Both the position numbers and the translations under genes were made by a program. From NCBI GenBank assembly GCA_016758965.1, contig JAEPRB010000181.1, positions 1-64,000 of the forward strand: a stretch of DNA of 64,000 bases, written 5' to 3'. The notes under the pieces are model-generated. The model was not told the DNA's origin. It searched no databases and saw only the letters and a list, made by a program, of their open reading frames with translations. The stretch is from Circinella minor (taxonomy: Eukaryota > Mucoromycota > Mucoromycetes > Mucorales > Lichtheimiaceae). Below are positions 1 through 11,400 of this stretch, in pieces; position 1 is the stretch's first letter, and each line of letters begins with the position of its first letter.

Positions 1-124
1 ATTGCAGCAAAATTTTTAATAAATCGTCGATAATAGGAACATAAACCGATAAAACGTCTTATTTGGGTGATTGTTTGTGGGCGTGGATATTCAGTTATTT
101 TCTTTATTTTACGTAACTCCTTAA

Positions 125-226
125 TTCGAATCTTATTCCAGGTAAAATCGAATACAATTTCAGGTAAAATCGAATCTTGTTCCAGGTAAAATCGAATCCA
201 ATTTCAGGTAAAATCGAATCTTATTG
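125..226. repeat. 22-bp tandem repeat, about 4.6 copies
   Basis: Four complete 22-bp units start at 139, 161, 183 and 205 after a partial copy at 125. Every unit begins caggtaaaatcgaat and then alternates between two endings, giving a 44-bp higher-order period. There is no ORF through it. Its function is unknown; it may be a promoter or mobile-element end. Confidence 0.85.
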
Positions 227-2033
227 CTTATGGTTAAACTTAGTTATTACTGCTTGTAAAACGGTTGATATTTATTTAGAAAAATAATAATAATAATAAT
301 AATAATGATGATGATAATAAAGAGATATAATAATAATAAAGAGATATAATAATAATAAAGAGATGACATTGAATACATAAAGAGATGACATTGAATATAT
401 AAAGAGATGATAAGAATAAATAAAACAAATATAAGGGATATATATAAAAATAAAAAAAATAAAAAACTAAGAGAAAAAGAGATGTAACAATGTAACGTTG
501 CTTCAAAGTATACAATAGATGTTCACATTTACATATTAGTATAAATAATATATTTAAATTATTTAACTAGTAGTAGCACAATTACCTTTAACTATCAATA
601 ATACACAATCTGTTTCCGGTTTTTTTTTTATTTATACTTTTTTGCATTAACATCTCTTCTGCATAAAGTTTTTAGCTTAATGAATTTTAAATCTGTTCTA
701 TTCTATAATATAAAACAAACTTAACATAAACAAAAACTATGATATATATCCGAATATATACATAGTCTCATCTAGCAACTGTTTTTTTTTATTCAACTAC
801 TATATATGATGGAGAAGTAAAACTCTGTATATAATAACATAACGAAGCTAACTGTATATCTTTTGATGAAATTTAAACGTTCATGTGAATAATGAAGGAA
901 TTATAACTTAATTATCTTAAATCGAATACTGATATAAAAAGATAATATGTCTGATACGCATAAAATGATGACAATAAATAAGTTAGATATGAACAGGGGA
1001 TAATAAATCATTCTACGTATCTTTTCTCATTATATAATAAGTTTTTTTTAAGCTTATACTAAAAAAGAAACTTACTTTTCTGGATGTACTCAAAAGGAAA
1101 AAAAAAAAAAAAAAAGTTTCGCATTGCATATATGTCTTTTTGAAACTTAAAAATGTAAAGATGTGGATTTTTACATAATAAAACTAATATAAAAAAAATA
1201 TGAAGCTATGAACAGTATTTTTAATGAATAAACCTTATGTAATAAATACGTACACACATTTTGTTCTGCGTTGGTTCGACACATTCTATATTCAGTTATT
1301 TAAGTTAATTTTTTGGTACCCAAAGGAAGGAAATGATATACACTATTTAAAAAAAAACATACGCATAAAAGTTCATGATTATTTAAAAAAAAATATGGAT
1401 TTCCCAAAAGCAAAATTATTTTTTTTTTATTATAGAGTCAAGAAGTATATGTTAACAATTGAAAAAAAAAAAAAAAAAAAAACAAGATCATTATTTTTCA
1501 AATTGTAAATCATGGTAAAAACAAACATGGCGTCATGTCATGAAAACCCCATTACTCAAAAGAAAAAAAAAATCATGTCTAAAAAGTTGTCTTGGCATAT
1601 TTCAAAGTAAATCTGCGTAAACTTTTTTTTTTTTTTTGACCATAAGAACATTTCGGGAAAAAGTTCAATTTATCCAGTATAATGGTCTCTTTTGAAAAAA
1701 CTATCCATTTTATATTTGCCAAGTCCCCCCCCCCAAACCTCTCCGAACAACTTGGTTTAATCCATCTGCCGACTTATTGTTTTAGTCTAATCATTTTATC
1801 GGGACTAGTGCCAAAAAAGAATAATCGAAAAAAAAATTTGAATAGCATGGTTTTTTGAAGATCGACCCGGTCTCTTATCCGGTTAAATAAGTGGTTTTTT
1901 TTTTCTTTCACTTTCTTTTTTTCTTTTTTTTTTTTTGAATAGATTTACAATAAAATACCCCCTCTCTCTCACTTGTTTTTTTTTTCTTATCATATCTCTT
2001 ACATTTTTATACATACCTTGAAAAAAAAAAAGA
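227..2033. other. AT-rich intergenic stretch
   Basis: This stretch is dominated by A/T homopolymers and short ATT/ATA repeats (for example around 285-360). The only open frames are low-complexity K/F/Y-rich chance frames. The last 200 bases carry T-tracts and a CT-rich segment before the ATG at 2034 and are probably the promoter of that gene. I see no RNA gene or conserved coding segment. Confidence 0.6.
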
Positions 2034-3431
2034 ATGTTTAGATCCACTCGCTCCTATCGATCATGGGCAGTTGGTTGTATCATTATTACAGTTTCTCTTC
2101 TTTTATTGACACATATAGTATTATTACAAAAATCATCATCTACTTCGAGAACCACCAGTTGGCAAACGTGGTTACGAAGACCGCGCGCTTGGACTCATAG
2201 TCGTGACCATCCCCAGCATCCATCTATCAGTATAAACGATTCAGAAAAATTTTTAACATTTCTTCCACATTCAGGACTCCATAATCAACGTATTGCACTT
2301 ATCAATGCAGGTATCTTGGCGGGTGCACTCAATCGTACATTATTAATGCCTGAATTAAATTTGGGTACAGCTACATTTTGGCGACCTTCCAATCAACTGA
2401 CGGAACGACTGGCTCACTGTCCTGGTAGTCTCCATGAACCTGATTCCCATTGTTATGATTATCGTGATTATGTTCCAGTACCTGTGGACCAAATTTTTGA
2501 TTTAACGCCTTTACATGAACTGGGTATTCGTACGATGCAACGCCATGATATGAACGATGATTATTTTTTACGTTATTGGGGTATTGATGAAACAAATGAA
2601 GACAAAAAAATGATGTATACATTAAAAGATAATGTACGTTATTCATATCAAATTCATGACGAAATGTCTGTTCCCAACGCTACTTTGGAACAATTTCAAT
2701 CACGTATCGATTTACACTATTTGGCAACAAGACAAGAACCTTTTCTCATGTTTGGATCCTTATTTGGCTCTCGTCGATTAGCATTGACTCGAACAGATTT
2801 GATTAATATTCGTGAATATTTACGTCAAAAGATCGGTATTAAACATCCGATGGTGTTAAACAAGGCGAATGATATCATGGATCAATTAGGGGGTGCTAAT
2901 AATTATTTAAGTGTCCATTTACGTCAAGGAGATGGTCGATTTAAAAAAGAAGCCAAAAAGACCATTGGACAAATTCGAGGAGCCCTTGAACGATACGCTA
3001 ATAAGTATGGACAAGAAGAAGAAAATCATAATAATAATAATGAAGAACAAGCTTTGATCGTCAAGGAATTACGATCTATGACGGATCGTACAAAAAGATT
3101 AAAAGCATGTGTTTATGTACAAGAGAAATATAGACATCCAAATTTACGACTTATTTACATGGCAACTGACACAAAAAATCCACATGAAAAATTCATTGAT
3201 CTTTATGATAAATTTGTATGTTTATTCACATTAAATGACTTTCCTGATGTGGTACAATCTATTCGTGACACACGCGTCGACGTAGATCCTTATTTACGGG
3301 ATGGAAACCTTTTATTGCCACTTGTGGATGGAGAAGTGGCTGCAAAAGCGGATTATTTTATTCCAACTCCTAAAAGCACCTTTTCAGGTTATATTCGTCA
3401 AAGGAATACTTATTTTCATGAAATGATATAA
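2034..3431 (+). CDS. GDP-fucose O-fucosyltransferase-like type II membrane protein
   Basis: Intronless, 465 aa. Residues about 12-31 form one hydrophobic signal-anchor (IIITVSLLLLTHIVLL) after a basic N-terminus, so a Golgi/ER type II topology with a lumenal catalytic domain is inferred. The fold signature is that of the O-FucT / fungal CigA family: an N-terminal GLHNQRIALINAG block followed by LNRTLLMPEL, a central nucleotide-sugar loop YLSVHLRQGDGRF, and a C-terminal STFSGYIRQR block. The likely reaction is transfer of fucose, or another sugar from a GDP donor, to protein or glycan; the acceptor cannot be told. The start was chosen because the anchor follows it and an A-rich leader precedes it. 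An asparagine-rich insert lies near residue 335. No close partner gene is adjacent. The family call is good; the exact specificity is not. Confidence 0.85.
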   Translation: MFRSTRSYRSWAVGCIIITVSLLLLTHIVLLQKSSSTSRTTSWQTWLRRPRAWTHSRDHPQHPSISINDSEKFLTFLPHSGLHNQRIALINAGILAGALNRTLLMPELNLGTATFWRPSNQLTERLAHCPGSLHEPDSHCYDYRDYVPVPVDQIFDLTPLHELGIRTMQRHDMNDDYFLRYWGIDETNEDKKMMYTLKDNVRYSYQIHDEMSVPNATLEQFQSRIDLHYLATRQEPFLMFGSLFGSRRLALTRTDLINIREYLRQKIGIKHPMVLNKANDIMDQLGGANNYLSVHLRQGDGRFKKEAKKTIGQIRGALERYANKYGQEEENHNNNNEEQALIVKELRSMTDRTKRLKACVYVQEKYRHPNLRLIYMATDTKNPHEKFIDLYDKFVCLFTLNDFPDVVQSIRDTRVDVDPYLRDGNLLLPLVDGEVAAKADYFIPTPKSTFSGYIRQRNTYFHEMI

Positions 3432-4290
3432 ACACCCCGCCAATACATTCAACTTTTTTTTTTTTTTGCTATCTTTCTTTCACATTTGATTTTCTTTATA
3501 TCTTTGCATCATCACACACACACACACACACACCTTTACCTGTATATTTATTATTATTATTATTATTTTACCCTAAATGAGTCCTGGATCGACTTGAAAA
3601 AACAAAAATACTCTGTAAATTATCACTTCCCCCCCCCCATTTATGAACATTTTTTAACATCAATGACAAAAATGTTTTTTTTTTTTTTTTTTTTTTTTGT
3701 TACACTGTATATTACCTAAGAAAATATATATTTCAAGGAACTACGTACATATTCTTTTTAAACTTGTTGGACGTTTTTTCTTCTTTGGTTTAGGGAGTGG
3801 GGGGAGGGAGGGGAAATAAAAAGATGAGATAAAACATTTACTATAAATGCCACTAATTTTTTTTTTAGTCTAAAAACTTATAAATATTTTTAAATTATGA
3901 AGTAAATGTCATAATGTGATCATTTTTTTTTTTTTTTTAGTTCCACTAGTAGTATCCTCTCCTTTCCTTTTTAATCATTAGTAGCAAACCTCTGAAACTT
4001 TTTTTTTTTTTTTTTTACATTGCATAATAACAATGAATACCATAGTATCGGGTTTATTTCTTGATAGGTAAACCGCGTGTTTTTCTCATATTACGTATCA
4101 AGTTATATAAATGAGTATGGGTGTTACGTACTTTTTTTTTTTTCCAACTGATGATTTATTAGTGCGGGAAGGAAAAAAACCAAGTTACGTAGACATCAAA
4201 CTCACTATTTTTTTATTATATAACTTGTTTAAAATAGGGTGTATGTCAGAGAGTTTAGATACTTTACTGAAAAAGAAGTATTATGTTGAT

Positions 4291-4346
<56 letters not shown>

Positions 4347-5076
4347 ATTATTCAACACAATATAGTTACTATGACAACAAATGATCTACATCATATTACT
4401 TTATAATTAATTTCTTACTACATGTATCATAAAAATCATCATTAAATAGTAAAGTAATTAATAATAGTGTTCTATATGAACCATACTTTCTTGTTATTCC
4501 AAATACTATCAATCAGTATTATAATAATACAGTTACATGATGTACGTATATATACACATCCAAATGGCATCATCATTATCATGTTGATTTTTTTGGGCAC
4601 GGATTATTATTATTTTTTAAAGAAAATGAATTAGTTATTATATATGGAAAAACTAAAAAAAAAAGTTACTATTTAACGTCACACAATGAGGATGTTACTA
4701 GCCACAGTGAAATGCAAAAAAAAAAAAAAAGCTTGGCAATCTAAAAAGTTGTTGAATCGAGACCTTTTTACATACAAATATATAGCTAATTAGCATTTAT
4801 GGTTAAAAGCGATTGTTTAAAATTTTATATATTACACAATATATATATATAAGTCATCCTACTTATCCGTTATTCTATATTTTTAATTAAATGACTGGAA
4901 GAGAGAAATGAATTTATTAACATAAAAAAAAAAAGAGGTAATAATGGTAGTAGTAATAATAATAAGGATGATGTGTCTGTGTGTCTGTGTGTTTCGAGAA
5001 GAAGAAAGGAAGTGTGTGTATATATATATTCCCCATAATTGATGGTGAAGAAACTAATCTGTTAATTAAAATGATT
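3432..5076. other. Intergenic region between convergent genes
   Basis: This is the 3' flank of two converging genes. It contains long T-runs, a G-rich run at 3793-3813 with four G-tracts that fits a G-quadruplex pattern, and a TA/TG microsatellite at 4294-4346. The open frames are low-complexity and show no protein similarity I recognise. Confidence 0.6.
4294..4346. repeat. Compound (TA)n(TG)n microsatellite
   Basis: About 14 TA units run directly into about 12 TG units. This is a typical dinucleotide microsatellite in non-coding DNA and is probably length-polymorphic. Confidence 0.95.
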
Positions 5077-5430
5077 TTAACCAAGTGCTGCATAAGCTAA
5101 TTCATCTTCTGAAGACTATTAAATATAAATAAATTATATTAGCTTAAATAAATACATTCAATAATAATAATAATAACTTACATCTTCTTCATAAATACTA
5201 TATATATTTAAAAAAGATTATTATTTTTAGTTAGTTTGTATATAAATGATTTAAAGAGTGCGGGAAAAATTATATCCTCCAGTTTAAATTAATTGTAGTA
5301 CATACGGTTCTCCTAAAAGTCCTTGTAAATCTCTTACTTGATCTTTAAGGTCATTTTTAACTGAAATTAAATGTCGAATATGTTCTACAGCTATTATATA
5401 TATATATTTATATATCAGTTTATTTATTAA

Positions 5431-5476
<46 letters not shown>

Positions 5477-5964
5477 CAAGGTAAAGATAAGAAAAAAACG
5501 AACATTTTTGTAAAATTAAAGCTTCACTACGATTTCCTTGACTTAGTGAAGGTACCACTTCAATTAATTGTTCAAAACCAAGTCGAATATTTTGTCTTCG
5601 TTTTTGTTCTGAAGCAATATGGTTTGCTTTTTTTTCAGCTTCAGTTAAAAGTTCATGAGGAGCTTTTCTTGCTCTACGTTGTCTACGAGGTTGTGGTTGT
5701 TGTTGATTTTGATCAGAAGAAGAAGAAGGTGATAATCCTTCTTCTTTTATTAAATCGTTCACTTCATCTAATCCTCGTTTTTTAAGTATGATACGATCTA
5801 ATTCTTCTTTAGAGTCTATATATCGAATTTTTATTAATTAAGTAATCAATTCATTGCCAATCTGTATAAGGTTTTTTTTTTTATAAAAAAAAAAAATTAG
5901 AGTAGGCACCTTTTTCGTTATTTGAGTGATTAGACATTGGTTTATTATTTTCAGTTAATGACAT
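5077..5964 (-). CDS. bHLH transcription factor, Ino4/Mlx-like, 5 exons
   Basis: Exons (complement): 5910-5964, 5504-5815, 5306-5390, 5182-5197, 5077-5115; 168 aa, in frame throughout. The basic region and helix 1 read KKANHIASEQKRRQNIRLGF; the second helix (SEALILQKSVEHIRHL) is completed across the exon 2/3 junction, which confirms the splice. A short leucine/hydrophobic tail and an acidic C-terminus (EEDSSEDE) follow. The spacing resembles fungal Ino4 and animal Mlx, which bind E-boxes as heterodimers. A role in lipid or carbon-responsive transcription is inference only. Exon 4 is just 16 nt. Intron 2 contains a long CT/GA microsatellite; if it were retained it would encode an Arg-Glu repeat. 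Donors GTGCCT and GTTCGT are unusual, yet the frame demands them. It is divergently placed against the FKBP gene, sharing 714 bp. Confidence 0.87.
5433..5472. repeat. (CT)n microsatellite inside bHLH intron 2
   Basis: About 20 CT units (GA on the coding strand) lie between the donor at 5503 and the acceptor at 5391 of the bHLH gene. Confidence 0.95.
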
Positions 5965-6678
5965 TTTTTTTTTATTCAAACTGTAGTTTCCAATAAGAAA
6001 AAAAAAAAAGAAATAAGGAACTGGGGGAAATTCCCCCCCTTAATAAGCAATGAGATTCTTATTTCATTTTCTATTGGCTAATGTTTGAAACTTATTAGGA
6101 AATTTGAAAGAAAAGAGTAAGTAACCTTTAGTCTTTATAAAAAGAAGTGGGAGGGAAAAAAAAAAAAAAAAAAACAGTAGATGAGTAAAAATAAATCCTA
6201 ACATAAAAAAACTTCCCTAATAATAAATAATAACTTATTGACTCTCCCATTTTTTGTTTACTTACGTTATCATTAGACAGTTATTTCTATTTGTATATAA
6301 AAACTAAAAAATGTTTCACTGCGTTAAAAGTTTTATTGGATGGAATAAATTATTCATAACCTCCCAAGTTTTGTTTTTTAAACATAATATTTTTATATAT
6401 GACAAACAAACTATTTTTATCTAACTTTGTTTTTCAAAAAAAAAAAAAAAAAAAAAAGCATTAACAACGAGGAGGATTTTTAAGTTAGAAGAAAAAAAAA
6501 AATCACATAAAAAAGTGTATAAAGAGGACTGTTTAATGAATTAATCTTTAGCCAATCAATCAAAGCATTCATTTTTAAGACTCCGTCAAAAACGCGAATT
6601 TATTTTTGCTACATATTTTTTTTTTTTTTTTTTTTTACTTTTTTTTTTCTTCTTTTTTAACTTTATTATTAAAAAAAA
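5965..6678. promoter_or_regulatory. Shared bidirectional promoter region, bHLH / FKBP12
   Basis: 714 bp separate two divergent start codons. CCAAT-type boxes are visible at 6552-6556 (+, 123 bp before the FKBP ATG) and, on the minus strand, at 6073-6077 (about 110 bp before the bHLH ATG). The remainder is A/T-tract DNA. Co-regulation is only a possibility. Confidence 0.5.
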
Positions 6679-7191
6679 ATGGGTGTCCAGTAAGTTTTTA
6701 TATTTTTATTTAGAAGAAAAAAAAGAATATGCGTTAGTTGGAGTTATATAATTTTTAATCGACATCTTACATTTATAAATAATCAGAATCGAAACTACTC
6801 AACCTGGTGATGGTAAAACCTTCCCCAAACCTGGAGATACCGTTAGCATGCACTATACTGGTACCTTAACCAATGGTGACAAGTTTGATTCTTCTCGTGA
6901 TCGTGGAAGTCCTTTTGTCTGTAAGATTGGTGTTGGTCAGCTCATCAAGGGTTGGGATGAAGGTACATATCTTTCTTTCTTTCTTTTTTTTTTTTTTCCT
7001 ATTTTATATAAATCGATATAACTAAAAAAAAAAAAATCTTGTTTTTAAAAGGTGTTCCTCAAATGTCTGTTGGTCAACGTGCCAAGCTTACTTGTACTCC
7101 TGACTACGCTTATGGTCCCCGTGGTATTCCTGGTGTCATTCCTCCTAACGCCACTTTAGTTTTCGATGTTGAACTTATCAAGATTCATTAA
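6679..7191 (+). CDS. fkbA: FKBP12-type peptidyl-prolyl isomerase (FkbA/Fpr1)
   Basis: Exons 6679-6689, 6787-6962, 7052-7191; 108 aa, the usual size of FKBP12. The first exon is only 11 nt (M-G-V and part of Q). The protein aligns end to end with human FKBP12: [44 protein letters not shown] and FDVELIKI. Pocket residues known from the family are present (Tyr26, Phe36, Asp37, Phe46, Ile56, Trp59, Tyr82, Phe99 in human numbering); Val55 is Leu, and His87 of the 80s loop is Ile. It is cytosolic; with FK506 it inhibits calcineurin, and with rapamycin it inhibits TOR. In Mucorales this gene is a known site of FK506-resistance mutations. The start is preceded by eight A residues. Confidence 0.96.
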
Positions 7192-8425
7192 AGAAATCTT
7201 TTATTTAGTATTTATTTTATTTTATTTAAACAAAATAAAAGATACATACCAAAAAAAAAAAAAAAGGATCTTCCTCCACACTTACAACTATAAAACGCGC
7301 GCGTTGATCCTTGTAATGAAATCATTGGCTGAGTCAAATAATCTTTATAGATTTTTAGAATCGGAGAGAAGTTGAGGGAATTCTGTCTTTTTTGACAGCT
7401 TAAAAAAAAAAAAAGAAAAAAGACCCGATCCAGTGGGACGCGTGGCAACGGAGGGGTGGGTGGGGGGAAAGGGGTTGTTGTTTGTTGTTAAGAGAAATAA
7501 TGGGTATGACGTATTTTTTTTTTTTTTGCATTAGCAAAAGAGTAAGGGTAAGTGGGAATTTTTAAAATCAAATAAGTTATTTTACTCTCTCTCCCTCAGA
7601 TAGTTCATATTTGCAAAAAAGTAAAAATAAAAAAAAAAAGCAGTAAATGAATAAGTAATTCTCTTTCTCTTTTTCTCTTTACCCCCACTAGACACACACA
7701 CACACACACAGACCACATTGGGGTCGTGGTTCATAATTTTATTTTATTTTGTTGGGGGTTTTTTTTTTTTTTTTATAAATTTGCAATACCTTTTTTTTTA
7801 GGGGTCCAATCGTATAAACCATTATCCGTATTCTCATACTTTTTTTAAGCCCAAAAGAAATGTTAAACCGAGATTAAATTCATAAAGTCATGTGGTTTGG
7901 GTCATCCCACTAGGTTAAGGATATATAATATTCTATTGTTTATTTTGTTGAAGAGTAGAAGGAGATGATGATGATGATACCCAATCATAAAAGGATAGTT
8001 GTTTATTGTATATAAACATGAGATTATTATATACAAATGACGATAAATAATATGAATTCAAATGATAGAACAAACAAATCAAAAAATTGAAATGAAAGGT
8101 GTGACAATAAAAAAAAAAAAAATGAGTGAGGGAGAAGGATATAAAACGTAGTACATGATTTCTCTTTCTTTTTAAAATGATACTATTTGTTAAATCATTT
8201 CTCCTTTAAATATTATATTTCATAGGAAGGAGTGGAGCAGAGGAGGAAGAGAAAAAGGTTGATCGTGACTTTTGAACCATTTTATATTTTTATTCAGGCA
8301 CAGAAAACAACTTCTCACTCTTCTTTTACTTTCTTTTTTTTTTTTTTTTTATTTCACTCCCTAAATTTCACCCTACTTATAACTGTCTTTTTTTTTTGTA
8401 TAAAAAAAAAAAAAAAAAAAAAAAA
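7192..8425. other. Intergenic region and DNM1 promoter
   Basis: This is the 3' flank of FKBP12 and the upstream region of DNM1. It contains a G-quadruplex-type run at 7453-7474 (four G-tracts with loops T, T, AAA), a CA repeat near 7693, a pyrimidine-rich stretch, and a 24-A tract (8402-8425) that touches the DNM1 start codon. I see no gene. Confidence 0.6.
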
Positions 8426-11400
8426 ATGGACAACGTAATTGACATTGTCAATAAAATTCAAGACGTTTTTTCAACTATTGGTGTAGGTGGTAATGATAGT
8501 CTTGATTTACCTCAAATCATTACGGTCGGTTCACAAAGTGCAGGAAAATCGTCCGTATTAGAAAATATTGTTCAACGTGATTTCTTACCTCGTGGGAGTG
8601 GTATTGTGACGCGTCGTCCTTTAGTATTACAATTGGTGACATTACCAACGAGTGCAACAGAAGAAGATTATGGAGAGTTTCTTCATGTCCCTAATAAACG
8701 ATTTTATGATTTCACTCAAGTACGTCAAGAAATTGAACAAGATACGGCTCGTATTGCTGGATCCAATAAGGGTATTTCACGTCAACCTATTCATTTAAAA
8801 ATATATTCGAAAAAAGTACTTAATTTAACAATGGTGGATTTACCTGGTTTGACAAAGGTAATTTTATTTTTATTTTTATTTTTATTTTTATTTTTATTTT
8901 TTTGTGTGTCGTCAAAAATAAAGTTAAGGGGGGGGGAAGGAGATAATTGACAACAACTCATGAAATGAAAATATATATTTTAAATATGTATATATAGATT
9001 CCTATAGGTAAAAATAAATGAAATGATAGAAAAAAAGGGATTGGATGAAAAATACTGGACTAAAATATATATTTCATTTCTCATCTTTATAAAAAAAAAA
9101 AAAAAAAAAGGTGATCAACCTGCGGACATTGAGAAACAAATACGAAGTTTAGTTTTAGACTATATATCTAAACCAAACAGGTAAAAAAAAAAAAAAGAGA
9201 GAGAGAGAACTTTATATAAAATAAAAGATTAACTTTTTATTATTATTATTATTATTATTATTAGTGTTATTCTTGCTGTGAGTCCTGCAAATACAGATAT
9301 TGCTAATTCAGATAGTTTAAAATTAGCACGTAAAGTGGATCCAGCTGGTAAACGTACCATTGGTGTCATAACAAAATTAGATTTAATGGATGCTGGTACC
9401 AATGCATTAGATATTTTAACGGGTCGTGCTTTTCCATTAAAACTTGGATTTATTGGTTTGGTCAATAGAAGTCAACAAGATATTTTAACAAATAAATCAA
9501 TGAAAGACGCTATTAAAACAGAAGAAGACTTTTTTCAAAAACATCCTGCTTATAAAGGAATTGCTACTCGATGTGGTTCTACTTATTTAGCTAAACAATT
9601 AAATTCAGTAAGTAATCTATTAGGATGGTAATATAATAATAATAATAATAATAAAAAATGGGTGTTTCTTTTTCTCTCTCTCTTCCACCTCCCGCCCCCC
9701 CCCCCTTGTCATTTATTTGTCGGATATTATTAAAAGTGTGGGTATCATGTTGTACGACATACTTGTCATTATTAACAAACTTACTGCTTTTTTTTTTTCT
9801 TTTTCATTAGATTTTAGTGGCACATATTCGGGAAAAGTTACCCGACATGCGATCTAAATTAAGTGCCATGATTGGTCAAACACAGCATGAGCTTGCTCAA
9901 TATGGTGATCCTGCGTTTATTGGTAGTGCTCATAAGGTAACCCCTCCTCCTCCCCTTTATCCATGCATTGAAACACTTTTGTCTAATTTCAATTTATATC
10001 TTATAAACTATGTAGGGATCTTTGGTATTAAAAATGCTTACCATGTTTTCTACTCAATTTACAGCATCTATCGATGGTACATCCCCTGAAATATCTACCA
10101 AAGAATTATCGGGTGGTGCAAGAATTTATTTTATTTTTAATAATATATTTGGTCATGCTTTGGATGCTATTATCCCATGTTCTAATATTACCAATGATGA
10201 TATTCGTACAGCCATTCGTAATTCAACAGGTCCAAGATGTTCACTTTTTGTACCTGAATTAGCATTTGATTTATTAGTGCGACCTCAAATTCGATTATTA
10301 GAAGCACCTAGTTTACGTTGTGTCGATATGGCATTTCAAGAATTATCTAAAATTTGTCATACATGTGGTACAAAAGAATTGTTAAGATTTCCCAAATTAC
10401 ATTCAAAATTAATTGATGTCGTATCTGATTTATTACATGAACGATTGACACCTACTTCAACTTATGTGAAAAGTTTAATTGATTTGGAATGTGCTTATAT
10501 CAATACCAATCATCCTGATTTTCCAGGTGCTACAGGTGCAATGCATGAATTAGAAAAATCAAGAAATAAAAGCCGTCCTAAGAAACAGGTAAAAAAATTT
10601 TGGATTCAATAGAAAGTTTTTCTCTATGGAAATATATTAATAATAAAAATATTTGGGGGGGGTGGGGGAAATATTCTATGTAAATTAGAATGAGAATTTA
10701 AAGATGAATGGAATAAATAATTCAACAATGACAACAGATACTATACGACGCACGGAACGATCTTCTTCTATAACATCCACTACATCTACTACTACTGGAA
10801 CTCCTATTCCAACATTACCTGGAACTTCACCTTCTAAAGATTCATTTTTAAATTACTTTTTTGGAGGTGCTTCAAGAACAGATCGACCTGTTTTAGGACA
10901 TAATGAAAGACAACAACAAAATAATATGGAAGGAGAATTAGAATCACATTTTGGAAATAACGTAAGAAAAATATGTATAATTTTCTGTTAGTGTGGGGGG
11001 AGGAGGAGGGTTGCCGTGGGGGGGGAAGGTTCCATATTATAAAAACCACTTTTTTTTTTATATATATAAATTAAACAACATTATTTTAGTTTACACTGGA
11101 ATCAGGGGAAGATTTGTTTGCACAATCATCGGATAAAGAAGATATGGAAGTAGAATTAATCAGTAAGTTTTTATTCAAAAATAAATATTCATGACTTGGA
11201 TTATCATTTGTTTCTAATACAACCTTTTTATTACGTAGGGACTTTAATAATATCTTATTTCAATATTGTTCGTAAAACGATTCAAGATTTAGTTCCAAAA
11301 GCTATTATGCATTTATTAGTTAATTTTACACGTGAATCGGTACAAAACCGGCTGGTTTCCGAATTATATCGTGAAGATCTTTTTAATGATTTATTATTGG

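Noticed and set aside
1224..1508. 94-aa open frame on the plus strand
   Set aside because: Built from A/T homopolymers (poly-Lys, Phe/Tyr runs), with no promoter or homology signal; chance frame in AT-rich DNA.
2371..2646. 91-aa minus-strand frame
   Set aside because: Antisense shadow inside the well-supported fucosyltransferase-like gene.
8396..8425. N-terminal extension of Dnm1 with a poly-Lys stretch
   Set aside because: Depends on a non-ATG start within a homopolymer. The ATG at 8426 gives the family-typical N-terminus.
9229..9465. Minus-strand frame inside DNM1 exon 4
   Set aside because: Mirror of conserved GTPase coding sequence.
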